Shown here one piece after another: positions 35,501 to 48,286 of a stretch of DNA of 64,000 nucleotides (position 1 is the stretch's first letter; the number at the start of each line of letters is the position of its first letter). Under the pieces are notes generated by a model. It did no database searches. It saw only the letters and a list, made by a program, of their open reading frames with translations, and was not told the DNA's origin. A program made the position numbers and the translations under genes. The stretch comes from Trogon surrucura (lineage: Eukaryota > Chordata > Aves > Trogoniformes > Trogonidae). The stretch covers positions 106,094,622 to 106,158,621 of the forward strand of contig CM036618.1 of NCBI GenBank assembly GCA_020746105.1, given 5' to 3'.

Positions 35501-35902
35501 TTCCAGCTGATTTCTGAGTAGTAATCTTCTGGTGTTGCAGTTGCAAATGCAAGATTAGACTCCTTTGTTGCTTGAAAGTACAGCAGACAGGTCAGTTTGA
35601 TACTGATGCTGTTGATCTGACAGGTAGCTCTGGGCACCTAAAGGCTATTTCATGGCTCCTTCTTTCACAAACTGATATTGTTCAGCCGTGTTCCTATTAC
35701 TTGGCTTTCAAAACAAGGTGGCCATAAGGAGTGATCTTTGTGACAAATTCAAAAATCAGTTTCCACCTTGTTATAATCCAGGCAGTTTGTTTCCTGTGTC
35801 TTGCTGCTACTATTGAAACAAGTTGTGTGCCTTTTGAATAATAAGCATCCTTGAGCCTTTGGCTTTCCACCTAACTTGCTGATGTGTCTCGTGATTCTTC
35901 AG
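32515..35902 (+). other. MTARC2: MTARC intron 2, contains a CR1
   Basis: A 3.4-kb intron with one CR1 tail (32690-32960); the remainder is single-copy AT-rich sequence without a recognised gene. Confidence 0.75.
32690..32960 (+). mobile_element. CR1 LINE 3' tail, plus strand, in MTARC intron 2
   Basis: Diverged CR1 tail: gacaggacaagggacaatag, ...gtggtgagacattagaacagg..., ...ggttggcctaggtgatcttta... and gtcccttccaattcagactg. A short internal duplication (ggatctagtggga / ggatctagtggaa) lies at about 32850-32880. Confidence 0.85.
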
Positions 35903-36065
35903 GGTGTTTGGACTGGATATCCAAGGCAGGGACTGTGGAGATGAAGTGGCTCAATGGATCACTGCTTTCCTGAATTCAGAGCCGTATAGACTGGTGCACT
36001 TTGAGCCCTCCATGGTGGCAAGAAAGTCAAAGGACATAATGAACCTTTTCCGAACCACAGATGAG
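35903..36065 (+). CDS. MTARC2: MTARC exon 3
   Basis: Acceptor ttcttcag. Encodes [20 protein letters not shown] and continues through [20 protein letters not shown] to FRTTDE. The GRDCG motif is typical of the mARC branch of MOSC proteins. It ends in phase 0 before gtaaat. Confidence 0.96.
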
Positions 36066-37692
36066 GTAAATGAATGTTCTTTTTCTCAGAAGTAATTTCT
36101 TTTAACCATTTCCCACCTACCACTGAAACCTGCCCTTTCCATCAGTGGTGTTTGAGTTCAGTTTAGCGAAGTGTGTAGTCATGGACTTAAATCACATGAA
36201 TATTCTCCTTTTCTGGAATGAGATGACTTGCCTGAATTTTGGTTTAAATCTGTTGTAAGCTATTGACCTTTCACAGCTGAGGAGTCCAATACTGATATTT
36301 GAAGAGAAACTGTTACATTGCAGAGTAGCATTCCTTTTTGTTCCCCAGGGAGTAGAAAAAAGTTATAATATTACAAGATATTTTGATGGTGTAATCTTTG
36401 TTGCATAGAAAACCTCTGCTTCCTATCCCTTGTTAAGTCTAGGGATGTCCTGAGATGAGCTGTGTTACCTCATGTTTAACCCAGGGCTCTGTAGTTGTGG
36501 GCCTAGGAGTTAAAATCCAAAGAAGGTTACAGAGGTTTCATCTCTCTTTCTGTGCGAAGAAGCTTGAAGGTGGGGTGTTTGAGGAAGTTATTGCAGGTAG
36601 GGGAAGATGCTGTGCTCAGAGGTTCTCGTATAGTTTGAGCCACTGATGCCCTTCTTTTTGTCTGAACAGCTCTCTAACGTGAAGATGTTTTGAACTGTAC
36701 CTGCTAAGTGTAGACTTTTTAAGCAAAAGCAGATTGTGAGAACCCTGCCTTACTGATGTGATGTTGTTATCTGTAGAGCAGCAGTGTTTTGTTTGTCGCT
36801 GCACAAAGAGAAGGAAATATATTTGGTTATGGACTTCTGTAGGTATGCATTTATTACATAAGGACACTGAGACCAGTACAGAAGACTAGGTTTCAGCAAA
36901 AGCGGTGTCAGATTAGGAGGGGTAACATTCAGGAATCCTAGCAGAGGTTTTCATGGAGTTATTTAACCACTCATCTTCTTGTGGTTGTAAAGACATGTAC
37001 AAGGAGGGCAAAGGATAATATAAGAGAAAGACAGGAAGCGGGCTACACACTAATTCGTGCCAAAATTTCCAATTTTTTTTTCCCTTGTGGAACTAGCGTA
37101 TATAGTTTTCTTTTAATACTGTTTGTTGGCCTTGTTTGCTGAAATGGCAACCCTCCCATTTTCAAGCAAACTTAGACTAACAAAGGGACGATTGCAGCTT
37201 AGTTTGGCTGTTCTGCGTGTGAAACTCCCTCTGGTGTTGTGATAAGATAGATACATTATATAGAAAAGCCCAAGTAGTTCAACTTAGTTATCAAGCCAGA
37301 GAAGTTCAGCAGGTCCATAAATGTAGTAAGTGCCTTTCATAACTCAATATGTTTTACTGATATACTTATTTCTGTCTGAAACACCTAGAGTAAATGCCTG
37401 GGACATGTGTAGAGTATTATTTTGTAAGAAGGTGTGGTAGCTTACATAATTTTGGTTTAATTCTATAAACAGAATTTTAAATTTACAATTTGAGCAAATG
37501 AAACTTGCTGTCATTACTGAAATAGGACAGGGTGTGCTATTTTACCGGAAAATGAAAGCCTGAATGCAGCAGACCAACAGTCAGGCTAATACGTGGCTGC
37601 TGGTTTCGATATGTCTGTCCTTTGGCCATTCAGTGACTTTCCTCACATGCTCTTAGAACAGCCTTAGGATTTGTTTGTGTTTGTTTCTGTAG
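36066..37692 (+). other. MTARC2: MTARC intron 3
   Basis: Single-copy intron, no repeats recognised; acceptor ttctgtag. Confidence 0.75.
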
Positions 37693-37833
37693 GTTGCCTA
37701 TCCTGACTGTAGCCCAGTCTTGATAATCTCAGAAGCTTCACTGGAAGATTTAAATACCAGGATGGAGAAGAAAGTTAAAATACAGAACTTCAGGCCGAAT
37801 ATTCTTGTGACGGATTGCAGTGCTTTTGAGGAG
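37693..37833 (+). CDS. MTARC2: MTARC exon 4 (start of MOSC core)
   Basis: A 47-codon phase-0 exon encoding [20 protein letters not shown], then [20 protein letters not shown] and DCSAFEE. SEASLxDLN and NFRPN are hallmark MOSC-domain motifs. Donor gtaaaa. Confidence 0.96.
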
Positions 37834-38828
37834 GTAAAATAACTGGCTTGGTTTTGTTTCTTTATAACTCAGTTTCCTTGTGTGGTGGTGCCCTCAAGGA
37901 TGAGGAAAGCTGCTACTGCCTGATTTTTACAACTGGATTCCCAAGGGATACAGCTTCTGCTCACATCAGTGCATGTGAAACATTGAGGGACGTGACAGGT
38001 CTGTGAATGCTGATTTAGCTTAGCAAAGCATAAAATAAGTATATTTAAATGACAAGCTTGCTACTGAAAGCTCATCTTTAAGTATAAAGTAGGGAAGGCT
38101 ATGCATGCTATAATTGATCAATTAATGATACAAATGAGCGATTTGTAAATTGACAGTGCGGTGTTTTATAGCCTTTGGCACAAGGGTAAAACTGCCCGAT
38201 GCAGTACTGCAGTCTGTCACTGCATCTCTTGACAATATTCTGGTAGTTCAAAAAATACTGTCTAGGAAGGTATGTGGTGATGAAGTGAACTGGTAATGGT
38301 GACTTTCACGTGTTCTTCTGTCACGTTGCTGTTTTTCCAGAGAATTTATTCTGGATAGATCTGATAATTTCCCAAATCTATGAAGTTCCTAAAGTGGGAA
38401 TGTATTTTTGTCTTCTGAGAGAGATTGCCATAGGAAGCTTGTGTAGACAAGAAGTAAAAACTTCCACTAAAAATTTGCTTTCTGCAAAAATGGTGACTTG
38501 CCAGACGTCACAGATCAGATTATCACACATGTGCAGTAAGAATAAGCTTGCTTTAGGTTCAGACAAGTGCAGGCTGCAGAATGAGATTTATTACTTGTGT
38601 ATCTTTCTTTCCAGATGTAATTACTAGTGGGTCTTGAATTGGATGAATGAAGTGACTTTAGGGTTTTCATTAAAATTTTACCATACTATAACTGTACTTA
38701 TTTTGAAGGTACAAGTGAAGATGATCACCTCAAATGGTACTGCTGCTTCTAGGAGTGACTTGCCACTCCTGGAAAAATGATTGCGTGTGGACATGTCTAA
38801 TCTGTGCATAATGTTTACCTTCTCTCAG
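37834..38828 (+). other. MTARC2: MTARC intron 4
   Basis: Single-copy intron; nothing else recognised. Acceptor ctctcag. Confidence 0.75.
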
Positions 38829-38890
38829 GACACCTGGGAAGACATTCTTATTGGCGATGCGGAGATGAAAGGGACAGTGTGTTGTGCCAG
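38829..38890 (+). CDS. MTARC2: MTARC exon 5
   Basis: A 62-bp exon encoding DTWEDILIGDAEMKGTVCCA and ending within the arginine codon of the motif ARCILTT. Human mARC has LIGxVELKxVMACxR here. Donor gtaaac. Confidence 0.94.
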
Positions 38891-38979
38891 GTAAACATCT
38901 GAGACCATTTTTTTTTTATAGATGTATAGAGATTTATGCTAAGAAGCCATTAGTGATTTGGCACTGTCTCTTATTGCAG

Positions 38980-39051
38980 GTGTATTTTAACAACTGTCAA
39001 CCCAGACACTGGGGTCCTGGACAGGAAGGAGCCCCTGGAAACATTGAAAAG
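38980..39051 (+). CDS. MTARC2: MTARC exon 6 with molybdenum-ligand cysteine
   Basis: A 72-bp exon encoding [20 protein letters not shown] and ETLK. The cysteine codon TGT at 38981-38983 corresponds to the conserved cysteine (Cys273 in human mARC1) that coordinates molybdenum, so the catalytic ligand is retained. Acceptor attgcag, donor gttgta. Confidence 0.95.
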
Positions 39052-39593
39052 GTTGTAAAAATACTGGTGCTTCTCAGGCTGTGGGGGTGGATTCAGGCTA
39101 GATCCCAACAGATGTTAGACTAGTGTTTTAAAAAGTAGTTTGAAGTGTGTGAGTGTGTGATATAAAAATGCGGCGTAAAGATCTTTGTATATTGGCTTCC
39201 ATTCTCCTTTCTGCAATTCTCTATGGTAAGAAAATACAGAAAGTTCTTTCTTCTTTCTTGCACACTTTACATTCCCTGTTTCTTTCCACTTTGCTAGGGT
39301 GAATGTCTGGGATAACAGGTATTGAAGGTATTTAAAGGTCTAACTTTGCAACTTCAGCATTTCCTGCTATAGGGTCTTTTTTATGTGTGTTGTATGTGGA
39401 TGTGTGAATACCGTCAGGCTTTTCTTCTCAGTTTAAACAGTTTGTTTCTCTTAATTGCAATATTTATCTAGTTTCTAGTCTAGTATGGTGACAAAAACAA
39501 GGCATCACTATATGTCCTCTCTCTCTCATCAGTGATACTTTGATGTTTAGAATTTGCTACCACTGATTCTGAAGAAGTGCTCTCTCTTTACAG

Positions 39594-39720
39594 TTACCGC
39601 TTGTGTGATCCGTCTGAACGACACATATACAAATCCAGCCCTCTCTTTGGGAGATACTTTGCCATTGACAAAACCGGAACGATTCAAGTTGGAGACCCTG
39701 TGTACAAGATGGTCGAGTAA
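39594..39720 (+). CDS. MTARC2: MTARC exon 7, terminal
   Basis: Acceptor tttacag, completing a split serine codon. Encodes [20 protein letters not shown], then [20 protein letters not shown] and VE before [12 protein letters not shown] matches human MTARC2 more than MTARC1 (YRQCDPSER). Correcting one base in exon 1, the whole protein would be 336 residues against 335-337 in human. Confidence 0.96.
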
Positions 39721-42700
39721 TGAGGGAGGCTTTGATGCCTTTCCAGTTTGATAGGCCAGTTTTTTTTCCAGCAGCATGACTTCTTTTTTTTTTTTTTAAT
39801 TCCTTCAGTATTTTTTCTTGTATGTTCCCTGGTAAGGTGCAGAAAGGTCTTTGAGGCTGTGAAGTGCCAGTCATTTCAGATCATGTCTTCTAGTAGCATG
39901 ACTGTAGCAACCACTTCAGATTTTTTGGAGGCAGTCATAGAAGAAACTCTAACCCAAGGCAGACTTCACAGCACTGCTATGAGGATTGAACCTCCTAAAA
40001 TTCTATGTCAAGCTCGTTACCAGAATTAAAAATCATGTACAAGGGATTCGCATTGTGTATTAGCTACATTCAGTGCCTATAAACCACACAAAACCAGTTG
40101 TGCCGAGTGTAAAGTAAATAGGCTGGTCACAGAGCTGCCTTTACAAGTGAACATGAAGTGCAGATGGCAAGGCTTGGTTTTAGGTTCCACCTTTCTTTGA
40201 TTCTAATCACCTTACCCTGTCCATGTCTGGAGGTACTTGGGTTTTTTTTTCTTTTTTTTTCACACTGTTTCTTAGCCTGCAGTCACTTGGTGAAGATTGC
40301 TGCTGTCTTTCAAGGTTGGAACAGGACCAAAAGGAGAAGGGTTGTGAGCTGACTAAATGCTACTTCAGCTTAGAGGTGGGAACCCTGGCTAAGGGTGTAT
40401 AAGACTGTGAGCTTGATAGAGTTTGAACCATCAGTTTTCTCTCCTGTGAAGAAACGTGATGTAATACTGAGGCTGTAGCATTTGCTGCGTTATCAGTAGA
40501 ACTTACAGTTTGGCTAACATTAGGTGTTCACTGGATCAGAGACTTTATACATACTAGAGGGGAGACTAGCTCTTGAGAGTGATTTGTTTCCGAGTCTGGC
40601 CCATGCAAGCTGATGTCCAGGCCAATATTACAGGGCTCTGTGTTCATGTGTAGTTCCTCTCCGGCTCAGTGAATCTCTTGCTATAGAAAGTTAGGCTGCT
40701 AAACAGATGTTTGGGAAGCTGCGGTTTTAAACTGAGCATCCTTACTGCTCATGCATTTAGATCTTCGGTTGCCCCCCACCCATGCCCCTGTTCTAACCAA
40801 AACACCAACCACTTGTAGGAAGCAGATAATTATATTTTCTGCTATATTTTATACTGCATAAAACAGATGGGGGAGGAAACTAGATGGATTATGGCCATAG
40901 TATCTTTTCTTTATAAATGTTACTTTTTTCTTTTTCTGTTTTTTTTTCATATTTTAAACAATTCCGAGCCAGCCATCTTTCACATACTTTTCTGCCTGTT
41001 GCCTTGTTATGGATTACTAGATGTAGAAAGTGTTGAACTAGCCAGAAAGAGGAACCTAATGAAGTGTGAAGGACAAATACTACCCAATTTGGTGATTAGA
41101 TCCGTTGTTTTCTGTTGTGAATATGAAACTGGAATTTTGCTGCATGCTTTGCTACTTGGACCTGTAAAATGAAGACCCATCATGCCTTTGAGCAAATTCA
41201 ACTACATGTACATGGCAAGCCTGAAGCAGGCATGTGGGGAAGGAAGTTTTCTATCATTTGTGAACTCCAGAGTTGCTCCAAATATCCTTGTGTTAGTGGA
41301 GTGCACTGTAAGTATTAAGTTTTTCTGCAACAGAGAAGTGCCCAGTTGGGACTGCGTGTTGCGTATTGTTGTGCCTGATGCAGCAAGCAGTGGGAGGAAG
41401 CAAGAGAAGAAGCATCATTTGAAAATGAAAATAATCCTGTGGTTCACTTTTTAAAAGAATATGTTGAAGCTGAAACCTGATGAAATTCCTAGTGATATCG
41501 CTAAGCAAAGACAGCCTGCTGGCCTGCCAAAGCAATTAGTTTGTCTCTTCATTAAGTCAAAAAAGTGGAAAGAAAGAGAGCTGAATTCTAGCCCCTAGCC
41601 AAACATCTTTTTTCACTGTTATTTTAGCACCGCATTAGGGTTTACGTAACACAAATTGTGTGGTACAGATCATGTTGCTTCTTGTTAGGCTATCGTCAGT
41701 CGGGCTGATTTGGAAATGGGACTGTCTTTCCAAAGAGAAACTGCATCTGCATTCCTGTTAAGAAAATGCCGTAGATCGAAAACCCCAATATATCCCTGTA
41801 AAAGCTCCATAGAAAAATTTGGCTAGGATCCTGAATCAGTTACATGTCTGAGTACAACAGATTTCACAAATGACACTTAAATCAATTATGTGATGAAAGA
41901 GGGCCACCCCAGGAAGTGGAGAGCGTTAAGTGATGAACATTGCGGTATAAATATCTTCATATAAATGTTGAACTGCTGTAACTGTAGGAATCGTATTTGA
42001 TTTTGCTAAAGCCATTTATGGAAATGACTGAAAACATGTTAATCCTAAACCACTTTTTAAAATTCTGTACTTAAAAAATGTTACTTGCTTACTTAACTTG
42101 AGAGGAAGAAAACTTCTGTTGAATCCAAACTCATTGTAAGGTGTAAAATTTGTGAATCTTTTTTATTTGTTTGTTTTCCGTTTTGACATTTTAACTTCCG
42201 CGATTCTTTCCAGGACCTCGTCTGTAATTAACAATGATGATTATTTTTTTAAAATCTTACGTCTTAGTTCAGGAAAATATGCAGTTAGCCAGAGAAAGCC
42301 AGATGTGTAAGAGAGCAGAAATATCAGATGTAAGTTGACTTCAGACTCAGTTTTGCAACCCATATAGTCTAGACGATGAAAGAGATGTTTACAGACTTAT
42401 CTTCTTGTTTCCATAGACATAAGAAAATAGTGGGAAATGGATTTGGAAACAGGAAAGTTTAGTACACTCAAGCCAAAATGTGTTTTGCAGCACTTAGTGC
42501 ACTAACACAATTCTTGCAGAAGATTGTATGAGAGAAGGAGAGTCCCTGCAGGCAGAAATTTTCTAGTTGCTTCAGATTTGAGGTGGGTTCATCTTCAGCC
42601 AAAACTGCCCCCCCCTGCCCCCCCCCCCCCCCCAAAAAAAAAGAGAAAAGTCTGTACTTCTGCATCTTAAGGAGAAAAAAGTTTTCAAAGGCATTGCTCC

Positions 42701-45436
42701 ACTTCTTCATAAGATTAAGAGAGATTTCTGACCCTTGCCACTCCAAATGGCAGAAATTTCAAAAAGGGCTGCTGCAAGGTGTTTCATTTCTGGTCTATTC
42801 TAGCACCTTAAATTGCCTTACTCTCACTTGAGATCAGTAAGAAATTCCCTATATTGGACAGCTGCAGGGCTGAGGACTACACTTGCAAAGTCTTTGGGGT
42901 TTTTTGAACAGAAGGTTCTTTAAAAATAATTCAGGCATCAAAACCACACGTGGATCAGTCTTTTCTTCTGCTGTAAGAGAGGCAGCATTCATACCTCACA
43001 AAGGTTCGTATTCTTACGTGTTATACATAAGCCATTATGTTAATGTCAACAGTTTCTACCTAGAATATCACTAGTTACTGGGTTTGTGTTTTAACCAGAG
43101 GCACTGGTGAGGTCGGTAAGGGTTTCAGATGCTGGGCCTCTTCTGAAACAAATTGCTTAATTGACATGACAGGTTTTGGATTCTGGAGCCAGAATCTTTA
43201 CTTGTATTGACTTTGCTGGTGTGGGACAAGGGTTGTTGCCTGGAGAAGTACTTCTAATTGTCTTTACTTCTGTTTATTGGTGCTCATTTTTGAGTACCTT
43301 GAAACAGTGCCACGCCTGCCTCCTTACCCAGCTGCTCTCTGGACAGTGTGTGGAAGACACAGTCGAGAGCGGAGTGCTGGATGCTGCTGTGTGACTGCAA
43401 CACAGTGCTGGTGAAGCAGAGTTTAATGCCTCTTGGCTCCCCAGCTGGTAAATGTGTGCTTGGGCTTGTTACAACCAGGATGTGTGGTCCCAGTCAGGCC
43501 TTGAAGCTTGGCCTGAACTTGGGGGTGAAGGGGAATACCACATGCCACAGCTGAGGCCGGCATGAAGCTATGAAGTGAAGAGAGCTAAGGAGGTGCTGAT
43601 CCCCAGCGAAGGAAAGGATAGTGTCAGGGTGGCAAGATAGCAGGAATGATTGGAAGAGGAAAGGAGGTGAGCAATGCTCAGGAATATATCCAAAAATATG
43701 TCAGAGGCTGTGTGTCACGGCTGGAACTGCAAGGGGAACTTCAGGGCTGCACATTCTCGATGCATTTCTGTGCAGACAGATGGAGAAAGAACCTTAGTTG
43801 TGGGGTGGAATCAACTTCCAATGTTCATCACAGCCATTTGTAGCCTGCCCTGAGGAGTGCCACACTTGCCAGTAGGCAACAGCTCCTCATGTCAACTTCA
43901 GGAAATCGAAACACAAGTAACTGCAGGCTGAGTTAAACAGCTGGTAGAGACTGCAGGAACTCACACCCTCTGGAGACTGAGCACTGCTGAGGAATTTATG
44001 TTGCACCCTGAGTGGAGGGTAGGCCATAGGCACAGAGAAGGCCGTGGTACATCTTTGTGAAGAGTGTGAGTGGGAACCTCTCTCATTTTTCTGTAAGGCT
44101 AAAGCATCTCCCCTTTGCTCTTGAACAGTTAAGCACTTGGCACCTAGCTGACTGAAATCTCACTTTCCTCCAGGGTCTGCATTACAGAGCAGAATTGCAT
44201 CTCCTCTGCTGCATAAAATTGCTCTGACAGCTTATCACTGCTTGTTTACCGGCTGACTGTTCTTGCTTTCTTTGGGGACTAGATAATAAGCACAGTGAAA
44301 CAATTATTGTGCTTCATTGATATGCTAACACTCATAACTTCTTCACTATTGAGCTCCAAAAAACGGCTGCATTCATTGTTAATTGAGGTTTGTCTTCCAG
44401 AGATTCTGAAGGAGGATGTTGTAGCAGGCATGATTATATGCACTGACTCACAGACAGTTATTTTTGGCAGAGCCACCTATATCGCCTTTGTGTAAGTAAA
44501 AGGTGATGGCTAAATCTTAGTATTATCAAAATTTCACCTGTAGAAGTTTAGGAGTGGAAGAAACCAGCTGGGTCACAGAGTGCAGTCTTTTAACTGCAGA
44601 AAACAAAGTGACAAACATTAAATTCAGGCTTGGAGAATATCTCTTTCATCTGTCTCCGCATACTGTGGGCCACAGGGCACTTCTCATCATGCTTCAAAAA
44701 CTTGAGATTTTTAGTAAAAGATCAAAAGCCACAGTGATAGTTGGACTGCAAGAGATTAAAAGAGAGATCAATCCTTTAAAAGATAAATACTGAGCACTTC
44801 AAATCTTCCACTGCCTTTACAGTTGTGTGGTTTAGTGGTCATTGTCAATTCTGTATTGCTTGGGTTCATGTAAGGTAAATGAAGGAATATCAACTTCTTT
44901 CCAGTTAGCTGAGGTGGCAGGTGATATGAACTTCCGTTTCCCTCAGCTCTCCTTTATTCCTTAATGTCTATCTCATAGATACATATGTCCAATCTATAGT
45001 TTACTGCGTCCCAGGCTGTGTGACCTTTAGTGGAACTAACTTTCTTTCAGGTCATGTTTTGTGTGTTCAGAAATGTGAGAAACAAAGAATCTTAATTGAG
45101 GGTATGAGGTTTGCTGTGTAATTAATCCTAAAAGGATACAAGCAGCCAGATAGGTCCATCAGTCTAAACTTGTTTGTAAGAAGTCTGGAAAAATAACCTG
45201 ATCCTTTTAGACTTCCGTAAAAAGTGTCTGTTCAGCCCTGGAAGTGGCTGTAGGCTGAGTTTACTGAAAATGCAAGGGCACATCACTTGAATCCTTCAAC
45301 AGCCAATTCACAAAAGTGAAGGCTCTTAAGCACCGTGTCTGATGGAGCAGAAGGTCTGTGCTGAAGCTCACTTGTATGCAACCCTGTAATGGCTCTTTAA
45401 GTGGGCCAACTGTACCATGTTCTGTGACCTTAACAC
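39721..45436. other. MTARC 3' UTR and intergenic sequence
   Basis: Just after the MTARC stop an ATTAAA at 40025-40030 is the nearest candidate polyadenylation signal; a longer UTR is possible. Beyond it lies single-copy sequence with a long C-then-A homopolymer compound at about 42609-42642. No second MTARC-like exon was seen. Confidence 0.5.
42609..42642. repeat. Poly-C / poly-A compound homopolymer tract
   Basis: Two long C runs split by tg and followed directly by about ten A. Exact lengths in such tracts are often unreliable in assemblies. Confidence 0.85.
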
Positions 45437-47805
45437 AGAATCATAGAATGATTTAGGTTGGAAAGGACTTCAGAGATCATCTAGTTCCAACCTCCCTGCC
45501 GTGACAGAGACATCTGCCACTAGATCGGGTTGCTCAGTGCTCCATCAAGCCTGGCCTTAAACTAGTTTAAGCCTATGTTCTTCCAGCTTCCACCCATTAC
45601 CTCTCATCCTATCGCTACAGGCCCTTGTAAAAAGTCCCTCCCCAGCTTTCTTGTAGGTCCCCTTTAGGTACTGGAAGGCTGCTCCCTGGAGCCTTCTCTT
45701 TTCCAGGCTGAACAAGCATGTCCTCATAAGAGAGGTGTTCCAGCCCTGTGACTGTCTTTGTAGCCCTCCTCTGGACTCACTTCAACAGCTCCATGTCTTT
45801 CTTGTGAGTTGAGGGTTCCAGAGCTGGGCACAGTATTCCAGGTGGGGTCTCACAAAGGCAGAGGGGCAGAATCACCTCCCTTGACCTGCTGGTCACACAT
45901 CTCTTGATGCATCCCAGGATATGGTTGGCTTTCTGGGCCACAAGCACACCAACATGCCTGAATTCTTCTCCCCAGGAGTGCTCAATCCACTCATTGCCCA
46001 GCCTGTATCTATGCTTACACTTGGCCTTATTAAACTTCATGAGGTTGGCCTGGGCCCACCTCTCAAGCCTGTCAAGGCCCCTCTGGATGGCATCCCTGCC
46101 CTCCAGGGTGTTGACCGCACCACACAACTTTGTGTTGTCAGCAAACTTGCTGTGGGTGCGCTTGATGACACTGTCCATATTGCTGACAAGGATGTTGAAT
46201 AGTACTGGTCCCAGTACTGATCACTGAGGGACACCACTTGTCACTGATCTCCACGTGGACATTGAGCCATTGACTACAACTCTGAGTGCAATCTTTCAGC
46301 CAGCTCCCCACCGAGTCGTCCATCCATCAATCCATGTCTTTCCAACTTAGAGATCAGGATGTTGTGCGGAACAGTAAGAAAGCTTTGTACAAGTCCAGGT
46401 AGATGACATCAGTTGCTCTTCCCTTGTCAGTTAATTCTGTTACTCCATCATAAAAAGCTACCAGATTTGTCAGGCAGGATTTTCCTTTGGTGAAGCCATG
46501 TTGGTTGTCACCAATCACCTCCACATTTTCCATGTGCCACAGCAGAGCCTTCAGAAGGATCTGCTCCATGATCTGGCCAGGTACAGAGATGAGACTGACT
46601 GGCCTGTAGTTGCCTGGGTCTTGTTTTTTCCCTTTTTGAAAATGGGGATGATGTTTCTCTTTTGCCAGTCAGTGGGTACTTCACCAGACTGACATGACCT
46701 TGCAAATATGATGGAAAGTGGCCTAGCAACTTCGTCTGCCAGTTCCCTCAGGACCCATGGATGAATCTCATCAGGTCCCATGGACTTGTGCACCTTCAGT
46801 CTCTTTAAATGGTGGCAAATCTGATCTTCACTTACAGTGGGCAGATTTTCCTTCTGCCAGCCCCCGCCTTTGGCTTCTACAACTTGGACAGTGCAGCTAG
46901 AGCTCTTGGTGTTGGAGACTTAGGCAAAGAAGTCATTGAGAACTTCTGCCTTCTCCATATCCTTCATGACCAGCTCTCCTGTTCCCTTCTGGAGAGGAGC
47001 CACATCTTCCCTAGCCTTCCTTTTATCATTGACATACCTATAAAAGTTTTCTTGTTACCCATGATGTCCCTGGCTAGATTTAATTCTATCTGGGCTTTAG
47101 CTTTCCTAACCTGGTCTCTGGCTTCTTGGACCACTTCCTTATATTCTTCCCTTGTCCACCTGTGCTTTCTTCCACTTCCTGTAAATTCTCTTTTTATCTT
47201 TAACTGTGTCCAGGAGCTTCTTGTTCATCCACACAGGCATCCTGACATCCTTGCCTACCTTCCTCTTTTTGGAATGCATTGCTCCTGGAGGAGGTGGTCC
47301 TTGAGTATGGACCAGCTTTCTTGGGCCCCTCTCCCCTTCAGGAATTCATCCCCTGCTACTCCAGTAAGCAGATGCCTGAAGAGGTCAAAGTCTGCGCTCT
47401 TGAAGTCCAGGGTGGCGAGCTTGCTGTGCGCTCTCCTTGTCCTGAGGATCTAGCATTTCATGATCGTTGCAGCCAAGGCTTCCCTTAAGCTTTACATTAT
47501 CTACCAGCCTCTTCTTATCAGTGAAAACAGTGTCCAACATGGCACCCCTTCTTGTTGGTTCCTCTACCACCTGGAGAAGGAAATTGTCATCAAATGCATT
47601 CCAGGAATATCCTGGATTGCTGGCGTCCTGCTGTGCCATCCTTCCAACAGATATCCAAGTGATTGAAGTCCCCCATGAGGACCAGGCTCGTGAACACGAA
47701 GCTGCTCTTGTCTGTCTATAGAGGGCCATGTCTGCTCGGTCATCTTGGTCAAGTGGCCTGTAGCAGACCCCCACTATATCACCTTTCCCTGCTTTTAACA
47801 CCTAC
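45437..47805 (-). mobile_element. Long CR1 LINE, about 2.4 kb, minus strand
   Basis: The longest transposon in the window. The left edge is the inverted CR1 terminus (cagaatcatagaatgattta). Reading minus, the order is endonuclease C-terminus (GDIVGVCYRPLDQ, VEEPTRRGAMLDTVFTDKKR, KGSLGCNDHEM), reverse-transcriptase pieces ([57 protein letters not shown]) and the C-terminal part (ERWAQANLMKFNKAKCKH). Frames are broken repeatedly, and the catalytic FADD motif reads FADN, so it is dead. It lacks the endonuclease N-terminus and ORF1, or they lie unrecognised in 47806-48440. Confidence 0.95.
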
Positions 47806-48250
47806 GTGAGTAGTCAGCTGGGACCTCATTGCTTGACTCTTCAACTGCTAAATTGGGTGGCACTGTTGGCTGCAGCCTCTGGGAGGTCCTGTCTGAAAGC
47901 AGCTGTGCTCCAGGAAGCCATTGACTTACCAGCCCCTGGAGGGTGCTGAGACAACTTGAGCAGCTTGCTAGGACTATTGGGGTGCTGCTGAGAACTTGTC
48001 TCAGTTTATCTTCTGGCCTCAACTCAGCCCTCTGGAGTCTAATCCTTGGAAGCTGTGGTACCAGTGTTGGAGTCAGTGTGTGCATCATCAACAGGTAAGC
48101 AGTGTAAGTATTCAGTGTTCCTGCATGGCGAGTGGAAGAGGTTACCTCCTGCACCCTGAAGTAGCAGTGTGAAACGTGCTTCAAAAGCATGCCAGCAACG
48201 CTGGTGCTGCTGGAAGTATGCCAGAGCCTTGGTGTCTGTGGCCCTGGCTG

Positions 48251-48286
48251 AAAGCTTCTAAGCCCCAGAAAGCTTCTAAGCCCCAG
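48251..48286. repeat. Perfect 18-bp tandem duplication
   Basis: Two identical units of aaagcttctaagccccag, 48251-48268 and 48269-48286. On the minus strand it duplicates LGLRSF in frame within the 215-residue ORF. Confidence 0.9.

Noticed and set aside
45904..47721. Plus-strand ORFs up to 214 codons over the long CR1
   Set aside because: They are antisense to recognisable CR1 reverse-transcriptase and endonuclease pieces.
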